A program made the translations under genes and the position numbers. Below, in pieces: positions 25,750 through 39,639 of a stretch of DNA of 57,500 bases (positions are counted from its first letter, which is position 1; the number at the start of each line of letters is the position of its first letter). The DNA lies in contig JACVTC010000231.1 of NCBI GenBank assembly GCA_016946835.1, positions 2,501 to 60,000 of the forward strand. The letters are read 5' to 3'. This DNA comes from Neocallimastix lanati (nom. inval.). Its lineage: Eukaryota; Neocallimastigomycota; Neocallimastigomycetes; Neocallimastigales; Neocallimastigaceae. The notes below the pieces were generated by a model. The model had not been told where the DNA came from, made no database searches, and was given only the letters and a program-made list of their open reading frames with translations.

Positions 25750-27780
25750 ATTATTCAAAATTTTAAAAGTATGTTGTTTCTAAATTGGTTTATTAATTTT
25801 TCATTTAAAAAATTTATAAAATCAGTTAAATTATTTCTGACGCTTATATATATTTAATCTTCATTTATGTTATCTTGAATAATGATGTTTAATATTTATG
25901 CATTTTGATTTACTGTATAATTTTCACAATTGTATATAAACAGTGTAGTTTTATAGTTCATTAAGCAATATAGGTTTTATAGCTCATTTAACTATATACA
26001 TGTTATCTGTAAGTATATTGATCACGTGATATGCATTTTGGTTATCTGAGTTTATTATCATTTCTTTATTATTAATACCTAATTCATTAAATATATTTTT
26101 CAGCCATAATCATTTTTTAGCACATTTGACTATACCATAATATTCACTTTCAGCTGTTGACAAGGCAATAAAAATTTGTAATTTGGAGTGCCAGATTATA
26201 GGTCCAGATAAGTAATCAATTTAGAAAAGGTGGTAGATTTTCTTGTTTCTTTATCACCTGCATAATCTGCATCAACGCATATATCTATGTTTTTATTTTT
26301 AGTATACTTTATAGCGTAATCAGGGTTTTTTTTTTTATATCTGAGAATTTTCTTTAAATTTTCCAGGTCGAATAAAGTTGGTTTATTTGGGTTTTTTGAT
26401 GCTTTAATAACTGAATAAATAATATCTGGTCTAGTACAAATATCTAAATATATTAAGCTCCAATTACTTGTTGATATTTCTATGTATTAAAGGATTTAGT
26501 TTATAATTCAAAATCTTAATATGAATATATATTTGAAATAGGTCTACTATTGTTGTAATAAGTAATCACCTTTTTGCATTTCAAATTATATTTCAATTAT
26601 ATATTTTATTTCAATCAGTTATTTCGAAATATTTTGTTAGTAATATTTTTGTATTTTCTATTTCATTATCTATACCTATTAATACCATATTATCTTAGTA
26701 TACACCTATTAAGTAAATAATATTGTTATTATCATCCTTTTTTACACGAATACAAGGATCACTAATTAATCTTTTAAAATTCATTTTAGTTTATCGTTTA
26801 ATTCATAATTCCAAGCAAGATTGTTTCAATCCATAAAGTGCTTTTCTTAATTTCTATTTATATTTGTTATAATCTTTATGATCTTAAGGTGGAAACATAT
26901 AGATATCTTCTCCAAGTTTGACATTTAAGTATACAGTTTTTATGTCTTATTGATGTATTTTGAAGTTGTTTTCTACTCCTATAGCAGTTAGTAATCTATG
27001 TGCTTTTTTCCTTTAATAGGAGAAAAAGTTTATCAAAGTCAACTCCCTCCTTTTGGGTGTAACCGCGAGCAACTAATCTAATTTTTGTTTTGTCAATAGA
27101 AACATAAGATTTAATTTAATATTTGAATATGAGTCAAGGAGTAATGGCATTAATTCTTTGTCTGATATTTTTAACTCTGATATAAACATTTAATTTTTCT
27201 AGATTATTAAATTCACTGTTTAGTGCTTCTATCAATAGGCCTTTATCTCTTTTATTGTATATATCTTTGTAACTTCGAAGTTCAATCAAATTTTTAATAG
27301 AACAAAATTCAAGCTTTTTATTGATACATAATGAATAAGTATTAATAGGTATAGATAAGGAATTAATATTAGTTTTAGTATTTTCATTAATTTTTACTTT
27401 TCCATAAGATTTACTATATTTAATTTTTCTTTTACAATTTTCATTGAATTATTTATTTTCAAATATTACATCAGGAAGTCAGGAAAAGGGTTTATACTTA
27501 CTTTTAAAAGGTTTTTTCATACTTATTTCCTTAGAAGTTTTCTTATTTTTAGAAGTGGTGTATGAGTCTAGTTCAGTATTAAAAATATAAATATTGGACG
27601 TATTTGAAATAGAATTTTCATTGTCATTAGTTTCTTTATTGTCAATAATCATTCTTTTATTTTCATTTTTATTGACATTATTTAATGAATTTTTGTCGTT
27701 ATTGTCTGTAATTATTTTGTTCACATTTTTCTTAAAATTTGAATTTGAATTTTCTTTAATTATAGTATTTTAATATAAAT
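25750..27780 (-). pseudogene. Decayed Ty1/copia pol remnant (linker, reverse transcriptase, RNase H)
   Basis: The minus strand shows scattered copia motifs in changing frames. They include an Asn/Lys-rich linker near 27479-27724, YKDIYNKRDKGLLIEALNSE near 27210-27280, CTRPDIIYS near 26420-26450, DADYAGDKET near 26250-26285 and STAESEYYGI near 26130-26160, the last followed shortly by a stop. Gag, protease and integrase are not recognisable. Many stops and frameshifts make it non-functional. Confidence 0.85.
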
Positions 27781-28906
27781 TATTGCTTGATTTAACATAT
27801 TTAGCTTGATTTAATGCTTTATTTAAATTTTTATCAGAAATAGAAATACAATTATAATTTTTTTGAATTTAGAAATTAAGTTATTATATAAGAGATTATG
27901 TATTGAAGATTAATTATTATTAAATAATAATAGCATTAAATAAAAAATAAAACAATTAAAGAATAATATGAATAAAACAAATATTAAATTAATAGTCTTA
28001 TCAATATTTATTATATATTGAAGTGTAATTCAAGTTATTTATATAGTTTTTATTAGTTTTATTGTCCATAAAGATATCTTCTTATATATAATAAACCCAC
28101 GAAATAAATTATTATTTTCTTACACTAATTGAACTTTCCTATGTTCTAAAAATTTATAATGTCCAAAATTATAATAAAAATTATATTATTAATTTTAATT
28201 CAATTTAATATTTTATTTTATTTTATAATATTTATGAAATGCTATCAATTTTAACTTTAATAAAAATATAAATAGCTGTAAAATCAAGAACAAAGAACGA
28301 ATAATGAGTAATTAAAGATACGAGTAATTTAGTTAATAGTTCAGTCAATAGGTAGTTTTTAAAATTTAATTTTATATTTTATATTATTAATAAAAATGTT
28401 TTTTATAAAGCATATTATCGTTTATTGATTTATTTTTATTATTAAAATATTGTATTTTCTATAATATAATTTTATTTTTCCCACGAAAGTTAGCATTTAT
28501 TAAAATATATCATTAAAAATATAATAATCATTAAACCAAATTATAAACCTTTAATAAATTAATAAAAAAAGATAATTATAAACCAAATTTCTATATTCTT
28601 ATAATAAACCTTTTATTAAAATAGTTTAAAATAAATATTCTTATGATAAACCTTTTATTAAAATAGTTTAAAATAAATATTCTTATGATAAACCTTTTAT
28701 TAAAATAGATATATATATATATAAAAAAGTTATTAAATAAAAAAGAAAATATTTAAACAAAACAATTACATATATAAAAATCGAATATAAAATTAAACAA
28801 TGAAAAACAATAATATGAAAAACAATTAACAAATAATATAATTAATTGCTAATTCATTTAAATTTCGCATGTTATATTACATTTTAATTCAAAATAAAGC
28901 ATATTT

Positions 28907-28939
<33 letters not shown>

Positions 28940-29024
28940 ATTTAATGATAAATAATAATTAAAAGTCTATCGTTATATATAATAAAATTAATTTAAAAAA
29001 TAATTAAAAAAAAATTCTTTTTTT

Positions 29025-29055
<31 letters not shown>

Positions 29056-29224
29056 TTTATTTCGTATATATATTTGTTTGTTTGTTACTATTTAATACTG
29101 GGAAATAAAGAAAATTAAAAGACCCTGTTGATGAGTATTGAGTCTATTATTTTGTATATTATTAACTTTGAAAATTTTCTATATATTTTCATATTTATAT
29201 TTCTACTATTTATTATATTTTATT
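27781..29224. other. AT-rich gene-free DNA right of the copia remnant
   Basis: Holds the second copy of the decayed direct repeat (about 28505-28605), a two- to three-fold repeat of TTCTTAT(A/G)ATAAACC near 28596-28700, and short poly-A runs. No gene is visible. Confidence 0.5.
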
Positions 29225-29660
29225 CAATCTGTACTTTGTATTTAATATTTTACTATTTATTATATTATATTTTATTCAATCTGTACTTTGTATTTAATAT
29301 TTTACTATTTATTATATTATATTTTATTTTATTCAATCTGTACTTCATATTTATATTTTTACTATTTATTTTATTTTATTCAATCTGTACTTCATATTTA
29401 TATTTCTACTATTTATTTTATTTTATTCAATCTGTACTTCATATTTATATTTCTACTATTTATTTTATTTTATTCAATCTGTACTTCATATTTATATTTC
29501 TACTATTTATTTTATTTTATTCAATCTGTACTTCATATTTATATTCCTACTATTTATTTTATTTTATTCAATCTGTACTTTGTATTTAATATTTTACTAT
29601 TTATTTTATTCAATCTGTACTTTGTATTTAATATTTTACTATTTATTTTATTTTATTTTA
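29225..29660. repeat. 47-bp minisatellite, nine units
   Basis: CAATCTGTAC recurs at 29225, 29277, 29334, 29381, 29428, 29475, 29522, 29569 and 29611. The central five intervals are exactly 47 bp; the outer ones are 42-57 bp. The units otherwise read as TTTATTTTATT-rich DNA. The hydrophobic frames over it are repeat artefacts. Confidence 0.93.
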
Positions 29661-29875
29661 TTTTATTTTTATTTTATTTTTTATTATACTTTATTATTAT
29701 TTTTTTTCATTTATAATTTTTATTTTATTTTATTTTTAAATTTCTATATTTTTTTCTCCTAAAAAAGTATGAGTTTTTCATTTACGATATATACAATATT
29801 TTAATAATTAATAAATAAAGCAATTGAAGTGTATTTTTTTATAAAGATAATAAATGTTCATCACACAACGAATCT

Positions 29876-29962
29876 ATGGACATCGAATCTCTTAACAGTA
29901 TTTCTCTTAGTTTGAAAGAGAGCTTAGTGAACACCACGCTATTTACAGATGTTACTTTTTGA
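29876..29962 (+). pseudogene. BTB/POZ-like gene fragment
   Basis: A short, less AT-rich stretch reads from ATG 29876 through SLKESLVNTTLFTDVTF to a stop at 29960. The pattern of a short helix, then L(F/Y)TDVTF, is how BTB/POZ domains begin. Nothing recognisable follows the stop, so I read it as a gene scrap. A small unrelated peptide cannot be excluded. Confidence 0.4.
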
Positions 29963-30104
29963 TTTATTTTTTTGGTAGAATTTTTCAATTCACTATGCTA
30001 TAATACTATAATTACTTTTCAATTTCACTTTATTTTAGTTGTATTACATAACTTAATTTATAATAAAATTTTATTTTTAATAATTTTAATAAACTTTTTG
30101 AGAA

Positions 30105-30171
<67 letters not shown>

Positions 30172-30628
30172 ATTAAATGAATATATTAATAAATTTGAAA
30201 ATTTGTAAATATAAAAAAAAAAAAAAAAAAATAAATTAAAATTAAAATAAATATATATTTAATACTTAAAATCATTAAATTTTTAAAAAAAAAAAATTTT
30301 TTTTTCTATATTTAAACATTAATTTTAAATAGTAAACTAAAATTTATGATTCAACAATGATTTTTACACTTTTTTTCTTAAAAAAAAAAAAAATAAAATA
30401 AAATAAGATTTTATTTATAAAGTTAATAAACATATATATTACAAGAATAATTAAATTTGATAATGATCTATTTCAAATTTGTCAAAAAAAAAAAAAATAT
30501 GTTATGATTTTCTTCATTTTAAAGATATTTTTAAACTTTCAATAAACACTAGATATATTTATTTAATAAATATTAACCTAGGTTATTATTGCATAACAAA
30601 TACTAACTTTCATACAAGTATTATTATC

Positions 30629-30661
<33 letters not shown>

Positions 30662-31675
30662 TATTTATTATTTTACATCTACATGTCAACTATTTTCTTT
30701 ATTGATTCTACTACTAAATATTTCATATTCATTTCCACTTCAATACACCAAAAATAAAGATGTTTCACTATTTTTATTTTCTTTTATAGTATCTACTTCA
30801 TGTTCTACCAAATATTTAATCATCTTCTTCAGTTAAATATGTATTATGTAAATATGTCCCATAACTTGTAGGAATTAAAAATTTTTTATTAAAATTGATT
30901 GGTTTAAATCAGTACTTAACATTTCTGTTTTATTTTTTAAAAATAAAAAATATAATTTTTTAACCATTACAGGGAAAAAGATATATCTATATAATTGGAA
31001 CATTTTTTTCATGATAAATTCTAATAGTTGAATTGAAACTTTTGTTTTTATTAAACAATAGAAAAAAAATAAAAAAATAAAAGAGTTTTGTTTATTATAT
31101 ATAAACTAATTAATTTTATTTTTGTTATTACTATCCTTTTTTTTTTTTTTTTTTTTTTTTTGAAATTTTACTATATTAGTAATATTTTTTATTAAAAAAT
31201 AAAAGTAAAACTAAGTTATTATAAAACTGACAAATAATATAATTTTGATATCCTTTGGTAAATAAAAATAAATTTTAAATCGACGATGATAATTGAAATT
31301 ATTTATATGAATAAATAAAAGTTAAGATATTAACATTATTTTTAAATAAGTATTTCATATATAAAAAAATGTAAATTTGGTTAATACCTACCTTTCATTA
31401 TTTATATTATAAATTACTATTATTATTTTATTATTATATTATTATATTATTATATTTATTTATTATTTTTTTATTATTATTATAGTAGTTTCTATTATTA
31501 TTATAATTATTATAAACTAAGAATAATTTTTGTTTTGAATTAAATTTTTAAATTAAATTTTTTTTTTTAAAACATCCTTAAATCTTCTTTTTTTTACTCT
31601 TAAATTTTACTCAATATTAATAAGGAAAAATATATTTAATATAGGAAAAAATTAAGGATTTTTAAAATTAATAGT
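29963..31675. other. AT-rich gene-free DNA
   Basis: Contains a poly-A run of about 60 bases at 30110-30170, further A/T homopolymers and an AAT repeat near 30632-30660. The 30700-30900 part is slightly less AT-rich but shows no family motif. Confidence 0.5.
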
Positions 31676-31678
31676 TTT

Positions 31679-31905
31679 TTTCAATACTGAGAAGATAATA
31701 GGGCCTTCAGTCTCTAACTTAAATATATAAGACTTTCATTGGATTTTTTTCCCGATTCGTCGTCAACGTTGACCTCTCTCTAAGCAATGCTAATATAAAA
31801 GACAATCCCTTTATACCGCTTTATACGACAGGCTTCTTTTCAGTGATTTCTTGAATCATCATTGAGGGAGGAACAACTACACTAATCCTTTCATAGATCT
31901 TTTAT
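31679..31905. other. Unidentified GC-richer island
   Basis: About 225 bp with clearly higher GC than its surroundings (for example CCCGATTCGTCGTCAACG). One minus-strand frame reads ERISVVVPPSMMIQEITEKK before a stop, then GIKGLSFILALLRERS. It could be an exon of a dead gene, a mobile-element scrap or a structured RNA. I recognise no family. Confidence 0.35.
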
Positions 31906-33835
31906 AAATTTTAATTAATAAATTTAAACTATATAATTTAACTATATAATTTAACTATAAAATTTAATTAATAAAATGATAAAATATTGGTAATAAAAAT
32001 TGTATTTCTGTAATAATTTTTGTATTTATTACGTAATAAAATTTTGGTTAATAAAACAATTAATATTGAGGAGTTTTAGTTTGAAAATCTAGCAAAATTA
32101 ATAATAATAGAATATAATAATAATAGATAGTCTTAATAATAATTATATAATAATAATTAATAATAGTAATAATTAATAACAAATAATAACAAAAAATTAT
32201 AATATACAATTAATAATAATAATAATAATAAAAACTATACAATTTTTCTTATATATATATTCTAAAAATTATAACATAAATTTCATTCTTTCTATATATC
32301 TATTAATAGATTATTAAATATTATATTAAATTTAATAAATATTTTATAATAATAAAGCTTCCAAAAATCAAAATATTCTTAAAATATAATTTAAATTGTA
32401 TTTAAATAAAAAAAAAAAAAAAAAAAAAAAGAAAAAGAAAAATTGATTAATGGAAATATAATAACTATGGAAGTTTACATTAATAATAATTTATAAATAT
32501 TTAATAAAAAAAAATTATTGGTAAACAAAATAACTATTTAAGTTACATTAATAATAATTTATAAATATTTGAATAAAATATATATATACAAAATAAAGTT
32601 TATTAATTATGAGATTGAGACATTATTATTTTTAAAAGGTTATTTTTTATTATTTTATTTGATATTAATTTTATATTATTCAATTATTCAAATGAATTAA
32701 TTCCAATAATATTATATAAAGATACATTTGATAATAATTTATAAATTATATTTATGTTAATTATTTATAAGTCATAAACATTACAAATCACTATATACCC
32801 TTGTTTTTTTAAATTTTACTTTAATAATTTATATAATATATTTTGAATAGTTAATGAATTATTATTATATATATTGAAAAAAAAGTTTTAATTTAAAGAA
32901 GAAAAATTTAAATTTTTTCTAATTTTGTGATATAACTATTATAAAAAAAATTTAGTACTACCAGCTATATATTATTATTATTTTATAATTAGTAAAATCA
33001 AAAATATTAATATAAATAAAAATACTATATATATATAATATAATATAGCTTATAGTTTGAAAATCTTATATAATATTTTTTGTAAAATATATTATATATG
33101 AATATATATGAATATAAATAAATTTTAAGTTTTATAATTAATTAAAACATAATTTATATAATTTATTTTATTAACAATTTTATAAAGCTTTATTTTATGT
33201 AGTTATGTATTTTTTTTATATTTTAAAATTTTTTTCTTTAAAAAATAAATTATATAATATATATAATATATAATTAGTATCGTTATAATTTTATTAATAA
33301 TATCAATTAATATCCTTTTATCATAATCTAATTTTGATAAATTATTAAAATAAAAAAAAAAAAAATTAGTAATAAAATATATGATTATGATTATGATTAA
33401 ATTTACTAATAATGTTTAATAATATTCTATTAATTTTATCAATATTATAAAAAAAAAAAAAAACATTAATCATTCAATATTATATATTTTAATGTATATA
33501 AAGAATATGCTTATATTAAATTATTATATTTGATATATTTATATATAGAAAGGACCTTATATTCAGTATACATAGAGCATCATAAATATATCATCTTTTT
33601 GTTACAACATTTTTATTGCAATAATAATTATATAGAATAACTATCTGAAATATTATTTATATTGTATAAATAATATATTTAATAATTATTATTGTCGAAA
33701 TAAAAAATAGTAATAAATAAATAAAAAAAAAATAGAAAAAAAAAAAAAAAGTATAAAAATAAAAATAAACATTATACATATATATCTATATATTTAAATA
33801 GAATAATAACATAAATAATATACACATTTCTTAAA
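31906..33835. other. AT-rich DNA upstream of the RasGEF gene
   Basis: Nearly pure A/T with poly-A runs near 32405-32430 and 33450-33465. It should include the RasGEF promoter, but no element is distinct. Confidence 0.55.
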
Positions 33836-36249
33836 ATGAGTTCAGAAAACCATTCATTGGGACAAATACAAACCCAAAATATTCGAAGTAGTAATGATAA
33901 ATTACATGAAGGAAATTTTGCATGCTATTCACCTCAATATTCAAGTAGTGTAGGAAGAACTTCTTTTCGAAAACATGGTTAATATTAAAATCATTTTAAA
34001 TTTTATTTGAATATTACTATTATATTCTTTTTATAAATATACATATATATATATATTCTTTATTTTTATATCCTTATCGTTTTTAATAAATATAAATTGA
34101 AAATTAATTATAATTATTATTATGAAATATGAAAAACTTTTTCTTAAATAGATTTATAAATTTTAATTAAAAAAAAAGTTTATAAAAAGAAATTAAAAAA
34201 ATTTTTATATATAATGATAATACTTTCTATATATAAATTAAAAATGAAATGAAAATAATATATAATATATATATATATATTTATAACATTTAAGGGTCAG
34301 GAAGACCATCGAATTTCATAAATGATAATGGTTCATCTTCTTTATCTTCCCTTAATAGTCCAGTTTTATCTATGTCAAAACATTCTAGTCCAAATATTTT
34401 TTATAATTCATTTAAAAGTTCAGATTCTATACTTTCTCCATTTGAACATAAAGAATACACAATTAATACTGCAACTAAAAAAAGTTTTATGGATACCGTA
34501 TTTAATAGAAAAAAATTATCCAAATCTGATATTTTTAAATTTCATGGTATTAATTTGAAAAGAAAAAGAAAAATTATTTATTTTATTCTAATAAAAAAAA
34601 ATTAAATAAAAAATAAGATTAAAATATTATATATATATCAATAAAATCATTAACAACGTTAACAATGTTAAAAATCAAATTTTAATTTCATATATTTATA
34701 TACCTATATTTATTTAAAAAAATATTATCACTTTTAAAGAGGATGAAGGAGAAGACATTAATGGTAAAGAATTCTGTTTGATATTCATAATTAAACTAAA
34801 TGATATAGAAAAAAAAATAATGACCATATAATAATTATATGATCATATATATATATATAATATTATTATTATTATTATCATTATTATTATTATAATTATC
34901 ATTATTATTATTATTTATATACATATATAACTTTTTTATGACCTATTAATTAATATAAATAAATTAATATACATATGTTAAAAAAAACCGTTATTAAAAA
35001 GAATATGAAATGTTTTATTTAAATAGATATCTAAATGATATAAAAGTATCAATTTATATTAATTCAGTATGGGAAAATATAAAAATTCCATTGAAATTTA
35101 AAGTATCAGAGGCAATTAATCGTATAATTCAAAGTAAAGATATTCCAGGAAATGCAGAGGATTATAATTTATATAAACTTGATAGAAATACACCCGGAAA
35201 TAAAATATTATTAAATCCAAATGATATAATTCAAAATTTAATAAATAATGGGGTAATATTTAGAAAAAATAAAAAATAAAAAAATTAAAAAATTAATATA
35301 AAATTAAACAATATTATAATTATATATTTACAATATATATATAATAAAGGAGATGATTATTAAAAATAACTATAATTTTATTATCCTTTTTTTTTTTTTT
35401 TAAAAAAAAATAATAATAATAATAATAATAAAAATTAATATAAATATAAATATAATCTTTTAAAACTTGTATGAATTATATTTTTATTTTTTTTTTTAAA
35501 AAAGGATGAATTAAAATTAAAATTACATAATGCAATAGAAAATGTAACAGTCAATATTACTTCTTTGAAAATTCAAGTTTCATTAAAATATAATCAAGAA
35601 TTATCTATTAAAGAAGCTATTAAAATCTTAAAAAGTAACCTTAAATCAGATGAAAGATATGGATTATATAATAAACATCTTGGTTTTTGGTTAGATGATA
35701 ATAAATTATTATCATCATATGATTTAACAGAAGATGTAAATATTTTTTATATTAGAAAAAAAAATAGATAAATAAAATGGAAAAAATATTATATAAATAT
35801 ATTATAAGTATATAATAAATAATAGATCAAATAAAAAAATTTAATTATTAAATGAATATTAATAAAAAATAATAAATAATTATAATAATCAAATAATTGA
35901 TAAAACCATAATTATATATAAAAACAATATTAATAATCAATTATAGACAATTTTGGAACTAAGGGCCCTCGCGGAAGAATTCTTTATAAGAATTCTTGAT
36001 GTAGAAAATGATTTAAAATTTGCTCTTCGTGCACTTCCAGGATTTTCGGTATCTGATATTTTATCTATGATTAATAATACTGTAATTAATAGAAAAATTA
36101 AACATAATAGTAAAAATGGTATTTATGGATTAAAAAGAAAAGGACGTTGGATGGAAGAAAATAAAACATTAGAACAATTTAATGAAATGAAATTTGTAAG
36201 TTTATAATCATATAATATTATATTCTATTATTTATTATTTAATTTTTAT

Positions 36250-36301
<52 letters not shown>

Positions 36302-39300
36302 ATTTTTATATTTATTATTTTTATTATTTATTTTATTTTATTTTTTAATTCATTTGTATTAATTAAATAACAACATAAATATTAATTTATTTATAAATAT
36401 AATTTTCTAATATATTATGTTTCAATTATTGAAAATAAATTTTTATTATGAAAAGTCATTACATGAACAACAAGAATGCCTAGAGTATCAATTACAGTAT
36501 GAAATGATCAGAGTTCAAACAAATGATAATGCAATTCATAATATATTTGTTGATCAATCAACAACTATTGGAGATTTAATAGAATTAGTTGGTTTAATTG
36601 ATTCATCTTCAGAGGAAAACGTATATCAAATTGTATCACCATCTGGAGAACATTTTAATAATGATGAAAATATTTGGAAATTAATTAAAGAAGATGCTAT
36701 CTTAGAAAATGTAAATTAAAATAAATATCTATAATAATATAAATAAAATTATAAAAAAAATTCATATAAATATATATAATCAAATATAATTTCCCAAATA
36801 CTATCAAATATTAATGAATAAATAATTTATTATAACAAATGATTAAAAAAAAAAAAGGATAAATTATTATTTAAACAAGCACCAAAACCAATAACATTAT
36901 CTTCCCCAGTAACTGGAAACGACATTAGGTTAGAGTTATTAGTAGATTTTTCTGAACCTATATCTTTATTGGCGCAATATTTTTGCAGAAGACTTGGTAT
37001 CCACTACACGTATTTCCATTATTTACGAATGGAAGATGGAAATGGTATCTGTTTTATTTTTTAATTTTATTTATTTTTTATCTTTTTATTCTTTCTATAA
37101 TTATCATTAATATTATATATACTGTAAATGCTTAATTGTGCTAATTATTATAACAAAAACTTAATTCTATTTATTATAAAAGAATTAAAAATTGATTTAA
37201 GTTTAGAAGAGCAAAAAGTTAAAGCAGGATCAAGATTAATTTTAGAAGTTACTGAAAGTTGGTATAAAAATGATATAGAAAAGGTATAGCAGTAATTATT
37301 GCATAAATTAAATGAATATCTGCATAAATATATATATATATATTCAACATTTTTCTGTGATAAATATTTAATATATATGTAATAAAATTCATTTATAATT
37401 TACAGCCACAGCAGCCTCTACCACAAACGAATAATAGTAATAATTTAAATGTTAATATATGGGATGAACCAAGTACACCTGAACAAATTCAATATACTAA
37501 AGATAATTTAAATATTGCTTCCGCAACACTTAATAAATTAGTTGAAAAATTAACTGAAGAAAAGAGTGGAAATATTGACTGTACATATCAAAAATATTTT
37601 TATAATTAATATATAATAAAATTAAATGTACATTTATATATAATTATATAATTATATATATATAGATTTATCCTTTGTTAAAACATTTCTACTAACATAT
37701 CCATCATTTACAACATCTTTAATCTTATTTAAAAAACTAAAAGAAAGGTAATATCTTAAATTTAATATATTTAAACAAATTTACTGTTTTAATTAATGAA
37801 TAAATAATATACATATTTACATAAAAAAAAAGATATCATGTACCCCTAAAAAAATTCAAAAACTTTGAAGAATTTGATAAAATGAGACTATTTATTCAAA
37901 TTAGAGTATGTAGTGTATTAGAAAAATGGACAAAAAATTTTAATCATGATTTAATTGTTAAAAATGATGGAGAAGAAATTACGCAACAACTATTAAATTT
38001 TGTTGAAGGCATTTTGGCAAAAGATCAATGGAAATTGGCGAAAACAATAAGAAAAACAATATATAGAATGGTATATATATATATATATATATTATTTTAT
38101 TTTGTAATAGAAAATTAAATATAATAAATATAGTAAAAAACTAATTGTAAATAAAAAATATTATTAACATTTATTTATAATATATTTATATATATATATA
38201 AATATATATTAAATAGAAAAAGAAGAATGATTTTGTTGAACAAATTAATTTGACTATAAATGTATATGTTTCATTATATTTTTAAATAAATCTTTTATAA
38301 TAGCAAGTATTTTCATTCATTAATATATTTAATATATATATACTATTTTATTTATAATTAAATAATATTAATATATGATAGAATAACCCAATTGTAAAAG
38401 GTGTATTTGATTATACGAATGAAGAAATTGCTCAACAATTAACATTATTGGATTTTAACATATTCCAAAAAATTGGAGTATGTATTATTAATTTTAATTA
38501 ATAGATAGTTTTTTTTTGTTTTTTTTTTATGAGATCAAATAAAAATATTAATCATATATATATATATATTTAAAAATAATTAATGCTTTTCCTAGCCATG
38601 TGAATTCCTTAACCAATCTTGGAACAAACCCGATGGACATATAAAAGCACCAAATATTCTTCGTTTAACATCGAGATTTAATTCAATAGCCTTTTGGGTT
38701 GCATGGTGTATCTTAGAAGGGAATGATGCCAAACAACGTGCAATGATTATGGCAAGATTTATAGAAATAGCTCAAGTAAATTATAACTTCTTATATATTA
38801 AAAAAAATTTTTTTTTTAAGTTATTTCATTAGCAAAAATAATTATAATAATAATTTTATTTTTATTCATATTCTTATTCTTCTTCATCTTTTTGTTATTA
38901 TTATTAGCATTTATTACAACTTAATAACTATTCCACTACCATGGCTTTCATTGCTGGATTTAATAAATCTAGTATATTAAGATTAAAACTAACATTCAAA
39001 GAATTAAGTCAAAGGGCAGCAAAGGTAATTAAAAATAGCAAATTAAAAAATAATAATAATATTTATATACTTCATAAATTTTATAATATATTCAATTAAA
39101 AATTATAATATAAAATTTATACATATTATAGAAATTGTCAGTATATGAAAAACTTTTAACAGCAGAGAAATCATATCATGAGTATAGGCAAAGTTTGCAT
39201 TCATCGACACCACCTTGTATACCATATATGTAATTAATATTTATTTTATTATTATTATTATTATTTTAAATATTATTTTTTTTTAATAATAATATAATAA

Positions 39301-39319
39301 TAATAACAATAAAATAACA

Positions 39320-39353
<34 letters not shown>

Positions 39354-39454
39354 GTAATAATAATAATAATAATATAAAATAAAATAAAATAAAATAAAAA
39401 TATATATATATATATTATAGATTATATATTAACAATTTAATAATTGAAACATTA

Positions 39455-39506
<52 letters not shown>

Positions 39507-39596
39507 ATATAATAACCTATATCACTGATTATATGATTATTTTCAAAAGTGGTAAGTATATACATTTTAAATTATATTGATACTATATAATGAAAA

Positions 39597-39639
<43 letters not shown>

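Noticed and set aside
27479-27724. 81-codon Asn-rich minus-strand frame as a separate gene
   Set aside because: Position and composition match the integrase-RT linker of the decayed copia pol.
29128-29762. Three overlapping hydrophobic plus-strand frames that look like membrane proteins
   Set aside because: They are readings of the 47-bp minisatellite in different frames and have no independent support.
35736-35771. Continuation of a RasGEF exon past 35735 to a stop
   Set aside because: A GTAAAT donor at 35736 and phase-0 joining to 35947 keep the frame; a short separate protein would leave the downstream domains without a start.
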